Shown piece after piece: positions 52,487-64,000 of a stretch of 64,000 nt of DNA. The DNA is from Gonocerus acuteangulatus (lineage: Eukaryota; Arthropoda; Insecta; Hemiptera; Coreidae), in NCBI GenBank assembly GCA_946811695.1, contig OX328125.1:50254185-50318184 (forward strand), written 5' to 3'. The notes beneath the pieces are model-generated. The model made no database searches. It was not told the DNA's origin and saw only the letters and a list, made by a program, of their open reading frames with translations. Each line of letters begins with the position of its first letter. The first letter of the stretch is position 1. Both the position numbers and the translations under genes were made by a program.

Positions 52487-54805
52487 TCAAATGATCCATT
52501 TTTCAAAAATCCTTAGCTTATGGCAGTCAGTAGATGGAAGGCACCATGTTTCCGACCCGTAGGTAACAACAGGTTTGATAAGAGTATTGTACAGCTTCAA
52601 TTTGGTCTTCCTTGAGAGAATGTTTGATTTGAGAAGCTTGAGGTTTGCGTAATATGCCCTATTGCCAGCCATTATTCTTTTCTGTATTTCGTGGCTAATC
52701 CTGTTTTCCTTGTTGATTGAGGAGCCCAAGTAAGTGAAACTGGCCAAGCTCTCAAAATTATAATCGGACAGGGAGATATTGGTTTTAAGTCCAGTTTGAT
52801 CATTTGAGGCTCTTAGTATCATATATTTAGTTTTTTCCTGATTTATCGTGAGCCCAACCGCACTGCCTCTTTCCACTATAATGCCAAAGGCTTCTTCAAG
52901 TGCTGCTTCACTTCTGGCCATAATAACCAAATCATCCGCATATGCGCAGATTTGCCAGGTTTTATTGGCTAATATTCCATCCTTAATTACATCTTTCACT
53001 GCAGAATGTAAAGCCAAGTTGAACAGTGTAGCCGATAATGCGTCACCCTGTCTTACTCCAGAAATTACCTCAAAAGGATCACCTACTTTGTTTCCGATCA
53101 GGACCTTAGTAGTAGTGCTATCTAGTGTCATTTTTATAAGCCTAATCAGTTTTGGAGGGATGCCGTGTTCCTCAAGAATGCTAAATAGTGCTGCTCTTCT
53201 TACACTGTCAAATGCTTGTTTATAGTCAATAAATAGAAGGTGTAGGTCCATATTATATTCATAGAAGAGTTCCATAGTTTGTCTAATTACAAAAATTTGA
53301 TCTACTGTGCCTCTCCCATATCGGAACCCACATTGGTATTCTCCGAAGATCTTCTCAGTAAAAGAGTTGAGTTTTTTCATGATTGTATTAGATAATACCT
53401 TATATAGCACTCCTAATAGTGTGATACCTCTATAGTTAGAACAAACTTCTTTGCTTCCTTTTTTAAATATTGGGCACAACAGTCCTATGCTCCAATCTTG
53501 TGGCATCTTTTCATTTTCCCAGATATCACATATCAGTTCGTATATTAAATCTTTCATTTTACAGCTACTATTTTTAACTAGTTCCGCTACTATTTTATCT
53601 TCGCCTGGTGCTTTACAATTTTTCAATGCTCTAATACCATCTTCTATTTCTATTCTAGTAGGTTTATCTACTTCAGGTCGGGGCAATGGACCCTCTTCAT
53701 TTTTATTTTCATTTTCAGAATTTTTATTATCATTTTTGAGCTCATTTCCACAAATGGCGTCACTTTCATGTGTTACATTTAAAAGCTCTGTAAAATGTTC
53801 TGTCCATCTTTTTAAAACATTGTCCTCACCCTCTACCATTTTGCCTTCCTTATTTCTGCAACCAGTAAACTTGGGCTGGAACCCTTTCCTAAACCAGTTC
53901 ACTTCTTTGTAAAATTTTCTACTTTCTTGCTCCAAGTTCATTTTTTCAATGTTTTCTATCCTACTGTTTAGCATTTTTCTCTTTTCTTGCCTGCATATCT
54001 TTTTCACCTCTTTTCTCAGTAAACAGTAGCTTTCGTAATTTTGTCTGGTTTGCCTTTGAAGCATTTTTTGTCTTGCCTGATTTCTTTTCTCTACCGCTTT
54101 CCTACAATCCTCATTAAACCATTCAGCATTCCTTACATTTTCAGCTTCACCTAAAGTTTCTTTGGCTATGGCATTAATAGTTTCTTTTACTATCATCCAC
54201 TTTTCTTCCACATTTATAGTCCTATCTGTAATTTTTTCATTGGTTATACTTCTGTCTAAAGCGTCCTGATATTGCTTGCACTTTCCTTCATCTTTCAAGC
54301 ATTCAGTGTTCCATTTAGACCTCTTAATGCTTTTAGGCTTTGCCACTTTGGCTATTCTTTGCCTCAGACGTGCCTTGACTAGATAGTGGTCGGAGTCACA
54401 GTTAGGTCCTCTCATGGTCTTAAAATCCATTATATTTGATGCATGCCTGATCGTAATCAACACATGATCAATCTGATTTACAACATCTCTTCCAGGCACT
54501 TTCCAAGTTCCTTTATGTATCAGTCTATGTGGGAAACAGGTACTCCTTATACATAATCTGTACATTTCTGCAAATTGAGTCAGGAGAGTGCCATTTTCAC
54601 TCGTAACACCATGCAATGAATACTTTCCGGTAACTCCCCTTATAGCCTCTTCTTTGCCTATTTTGGCATTAAAATCACCCAGAAGAATGATTGCATCGTA
54701 CTTAGGAACTTTTTCTAGACATTTCCCTAGTATCTCATAGAATTCCTCCTTCGCTTCTTCTTCCGCATCTTCCGTTGGTGCGTATACAGAAAAAACCCCC
54801 GTCAT
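52487..54805 (-). CDS. LINE endonuclease (part) and reverse transcriptase
   Basis: 772 codons. N-terminal: rest of the endonuclease with VYAPTEDAEEE, LLGDFNAKIG (catalytic Asp and Asn), NQIDHVLI and GPNCDSDHYLV (SDH motif). From about 390: reverse transcriptase with APGEDKI, LLCPIFKKGSKEVCSNYRGI, FIDYKQAFDSV (first catalytic Asp), SGVRQGDALSATLFNLAL, and ICAYADDLVIMA (YADD catalytic pair), then FTYLGSSIN. The start Met at 54805 follows an in-frame stop and is not the natural start. Large antisense frames (52848, 53451) are shadows. Confidence 0.85.
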   Translation of the reverse strand: MTGVFSVYAPTEDAEEEAKEEFYEILGKCLEKVPKYDAIILLGDFNAKIGKEEAIRGVTGKYSLHGVTSENGTLLTQFAEMYRLCIRSTCFPHRLIHKGTWKVPGRDVVNQIDHVLITIRHASNIMDFKTMRGPNCDSDHYLVKARLRQRIAKVAKPKSIKRSKWNTECLKDEGKCKQYQDALDRSITNEKITDRTINVEEKWMIVKETINAIAKETLGEAENVRNAEWFNEDCRKAVEKRNQARQKMLQRQTRQNYESYCLLRKEVKKICRQEKRKMLNSRIENIEKMNLEQESRKFYKEVNWFRKGFQPKFTGCRNKEGKMVEGEDNVLKRWTEHFTELLNVTHESDAICGNELKNDNKNSENENKNEEGPLPRPEVDKPTRIEIEDGIRALKNCKAPGEDKIVAELVKNSSCKMKDLIYELICDIWENEKMPQDWSIGLLCPIFKKGSKEVCSNYRGITLLGVLYKVLSNTIMKKLNSFTEKIFGEYQCGFRYGRGTVDQIFVIRQTMELFYEYNMDLHLLFIDYKQAFDSVRRAALFSILEEHGIPPKLIRLIKMTLDSTTTKVLIGNKVGDPFEVISGVRQGDALSATLFNLALHSAVKDVIKDGILANKTWQICAYADDLVIMARSEAALEEAFGIIVERGSAVGLTINQEKTKYMILRASNDQTGLKTNISLSDYNFESLASFTYLGSSINKENRISHEIQKRIMAGNRAYYANLKLLKSNILSRKTKLKLYNTLIKPVVTYGSETWCLPSTDCHKLRIFEKWII

Positions 54806-54814
54806 ATTCCTGAA

Positions 54815-55138
54815 TTACCCCTTCAATCTAATTTTACAAGTTCTATCACTTATTGGCTCAAAAGCTAGCAGGGTTTTTCTAACTCTTTCATTTACATAAA
54901 ATGCAGTCCCAGCCTGGCCTGTTCTTTTTTCAGGGCCACTATAGTAAAATGAAAATTCTTTTTTATCAATTTTACCGCTTCCACTCCATCTCACCTCCTG
55001 CAAAGCAGCTAAATCAATGTTATATTTCCTGAGTTCATTTGCAATTTCGTTTAATTTGCCAGGTCTCATCATTGATTTCACATTCCAAGTTGCAAAAGAA
55101 ATATCAGCAATTTTTTGTTTATACCGTTGGGAGCGCCT
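54815..55138 (-). pseudogene. LINE endonuclease N-terminus, cut by a stop
   Basis: Open from the truncation point to a TAA at 54815-54817: ISFATWNVKSMMRPGKLNEI, LAALQEVRWSGSGKIDKKEF (catalytic Glu in QEVRW), FYVNERVRKTLLAFEPISDR. The stop is in the same frame as the following 772-codon frame, 12 bases upstream of its first Met, so a single nonsense change splits the endonuclease. Confidence 0.8.
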
Positions 55139-55264
55139 TATCCATACAGATATTCTGGTGGATTAATCAATGAAGATATCGTTGGCAATTGTTCAGATAT
55201 TGTTTATAACACATACAATTAATTAATATTGAACTTTTACAAAAGCCACTTATTTACAATTAGT

Positions 55265-55273
<9 letters not shown>
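55139..55273 (+). repeat. 135-bp direct repeat, right copy
   Basis: Same as 52000-52134. It is followed by a (TA)n tract of about 65 bp (to 55335) that grew from the GTATATA end; the left copy meets the LINE tail there instead. Confidence 0.85.
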
Positions 55274-55338
<65 letters not shown>

Positions 55339-55965
55339 AATTGATAATAAGAAAATGAGATTTGGAGTAGTTGAAAAATTGTTAAATGTGTATTATAAAA
55401 TATCATCGTTGATCGTACAGAAGTCTATTTAACCAAAAAATGTTGTCAGTTGGGAAGGCTCAATGCCTTTGTGTGTAAAAACAACTAGACATTTTTCATT
55501 CCTTGACTATGTTTGTAAGATCAGTTCCCTCTAGGGCTTTTAGAGCTTTTCTTTCCAAAAAAGATTGTCCTTGCTCGAAAAGAATGGTATAATAAAGAAT
55601 CCGCACCAAGAAATATTTCTAAGTTAAGATTTTTTTCCCCCTCGTTGAGATCATTAAGCACTTTGAAAAAAAAGGCAATTTATTATTATTTAGTATTGAC
55701 ATCTTCAATTTAAAAAAGTATTCAACAGAAGTTAAATGATAAACAAATCAAATGCAAGAAAAACGGATATGTTTTAATGTTTATCTATTAAAAATGAACT
55801 CTACTCTAAGTATTACAATCATTATTAAGAAATTGTAAACAAATTAAATTAAACACATAGTTTTGAAGGAATAATAATAGATCATTGGCAGTTTTCCAAA
55901 CTGTATTTCTGTTTTAGTTCCAGACTTCTCTGGCTCTGAGAATGGTGTGAAGTTGGGAACTAATA

Positions 55966-63190
<7,225 letters not shown>

Positions 63191-63283
63191 GTAAATAACA
63201 TTGTGTATTATTTTAATTGCTTTTCATTCTCTTAAAATAAAAACTTTACTTCTTTAATTAAAAATGAAGAAGTAACTCTTTAA

Positions 63284-64000
63284 TAATAAAAGTCCGACTC
63301 GCAGGAACTGCATCATCTTAGCGCAGTTCCTGTTCATATCCCTATTGTCATTTGAAAAGCTTAGAATAGAAACAGATAATATTTTCCTCGGCCTTTGTTC
63401 AAAGGGCTTTATGACTTTACCTGGTCGGGTCCGCCAGGCCCTAGAATCCTCTTCTACCGATACTTCATTTCATACGTTTCAATGAATTGGAAAATATCAA
63501 AATTTTTCACATATTCCTGTGTTCTACTACTATAGTAATAATTCTACAAATAAAATCAATTAAAAAATAAAATAAAAAAACCAACAGCATGAAGGCAATT
63601 GAAAATATTCAAAAGACGTCATCGCATCTCTTTCTCTTGGCAAGCTATATTTCTAACAATGAATTGTTTTTCTTATTTTGCCTAATCTGTTTTATGGTCA
63701 AATACATTATCCAACTATAAGCAATTAAAAAATAACAAGGAATACAAACAAAAAGAACCGTTCGAATAAACGAAATCAATTACTTCAAAGTTTAAGCACT
63801 TATTTCTCCGATTGACATTACCTAATAAAAAATTGTTTCAGAATCTTTTTTGTAGAGGATTTATAAAGCTTTCAAATAATTTCTATCCACTTATCACGAT
63901 TTCCCAACCGTGTTCGAGATATTAATGAAATTATACAAAGTTCCCAAAACTTTTCATGTCTGTTCATAAAATATTTTATTCTAACCCTTCCTTAACTCCA
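63284..64000. mobile_element. Copy I of the AAAGTCCGA family, runs off the right edge
   Basis: Left terminal repeat AAAAGTCCGACTCGCAGGAA ... TTAGCGCAGTTCC. From about 63730 the sequence is the reverse complement of copy C (22480-22720): TTAAGCACTTATTTCTCCGA, GATTTCCCAACCGTGTTCGA. It lies in an intron of gene 3. Confidence 0.75.

Larger units (their letters stand above)
52135..55138 (-). mobile_element. APE-RT non-LTR retrotransposon (LINE), 5' truncated
   Basis: 3.0 kb on the minus strand. It ends at the left with a short (TAAG)n tail (52135-52146) instead of poly-A. It encodes an apurinic-type endonuclease and reverse transcriptase of the group that databases often label craniofacial development protein 2-like, close to RTE-like elements. 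The first readable codons on the right (RRSQRYKQKIADISFATWNV) are just before the first endonuclease motif, so only a short N-terminus and the 5' end are gone. One in-frame stop and 3' frameshifts show it is dead. Confidence 0.85.

Noticed and set aside
52848..53912. Plus-strand frames of 125 and 153 codons
   Set aside because: They lie antisense to the LINE reverse transcriptase, which explains the openness; they show no similarity of their own.

Overview
The window is an AT-rich, intron-rich, repeat-laden animal nuclear segment, almost certainly from an arthropod. The basis is three head-to-tail, plus-strand genes for kainate-type ionotropic glutamate receptors. The first carries sequence signatures I know from arthropod KaiR1D/GRIK-like receptors. 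The dense mobile-element content (jockey-like and RTE-like LINEs, tRNA- and 5S-derived SINEs, hAT, piggyBac and mariner relatives, Penelope-like remnants) also fits an arthropod, possibly a crustacean. I cannot fix the species.

Layout. 1-4170: fragment of a Penelope-like GIY-YIG domain, then a 3.5 kb foldback-type structure built from three classes of tandem repeat. 4171-19953: gene 1, a conserved kainate receptor; its 5' exons lie left of the window and 11 exons are visible. 20862-49308: gene 2, a complete 18-exon paralog of about 987 residues with an acidic, low-complexity insert in its amino-terminal domain. 49309-55965: intergenic repeats, including a decayed APE-RT LINE (minus strand) flanked by a 135-bp direct duplication. 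55966-63190 and beyond: first five exons of gene 3, another divergent paralog that runs off the right edge.

The three genes share intron positions and phases. Exon lengths 85, 139, 138, 199 and 116 are identical in genes 1 and 2; 185 and 142 are identical in genes 2 and 3. This points to serial tandem duplication. Genes 1 and 2 keep the pore glutamine, the SYTANLAAF gate helix, the ligand-binding Arg and Glu, and the binding-domain cysteines, so both look functional; gene 3 shows only its amino-terminal domain here.

Introns and spacers are filled with recent and old insertions: a young LTR element (LTRs about 99% alike, tRNA-Lys-type primer site, 4-bp duplication) whose gag-like frame is broken by a SINE; at least eight copies of one terminal-inverted-repeat family, several of which carry (TA)n at the same internal place; two SINE classes (tRNA-headed, 5S rRNA-headed) with a shared tail; hAT and piggyBac-like MITEs; and many hammerhead-ribozyme-like motifs resembling Penelope-like element ends. 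No functional tRNA, rRNA or CRISPR was found. All calls come from reading the sequence by eye; exon borders rest on splice consensus, frame continuity and comparison between paralogs.
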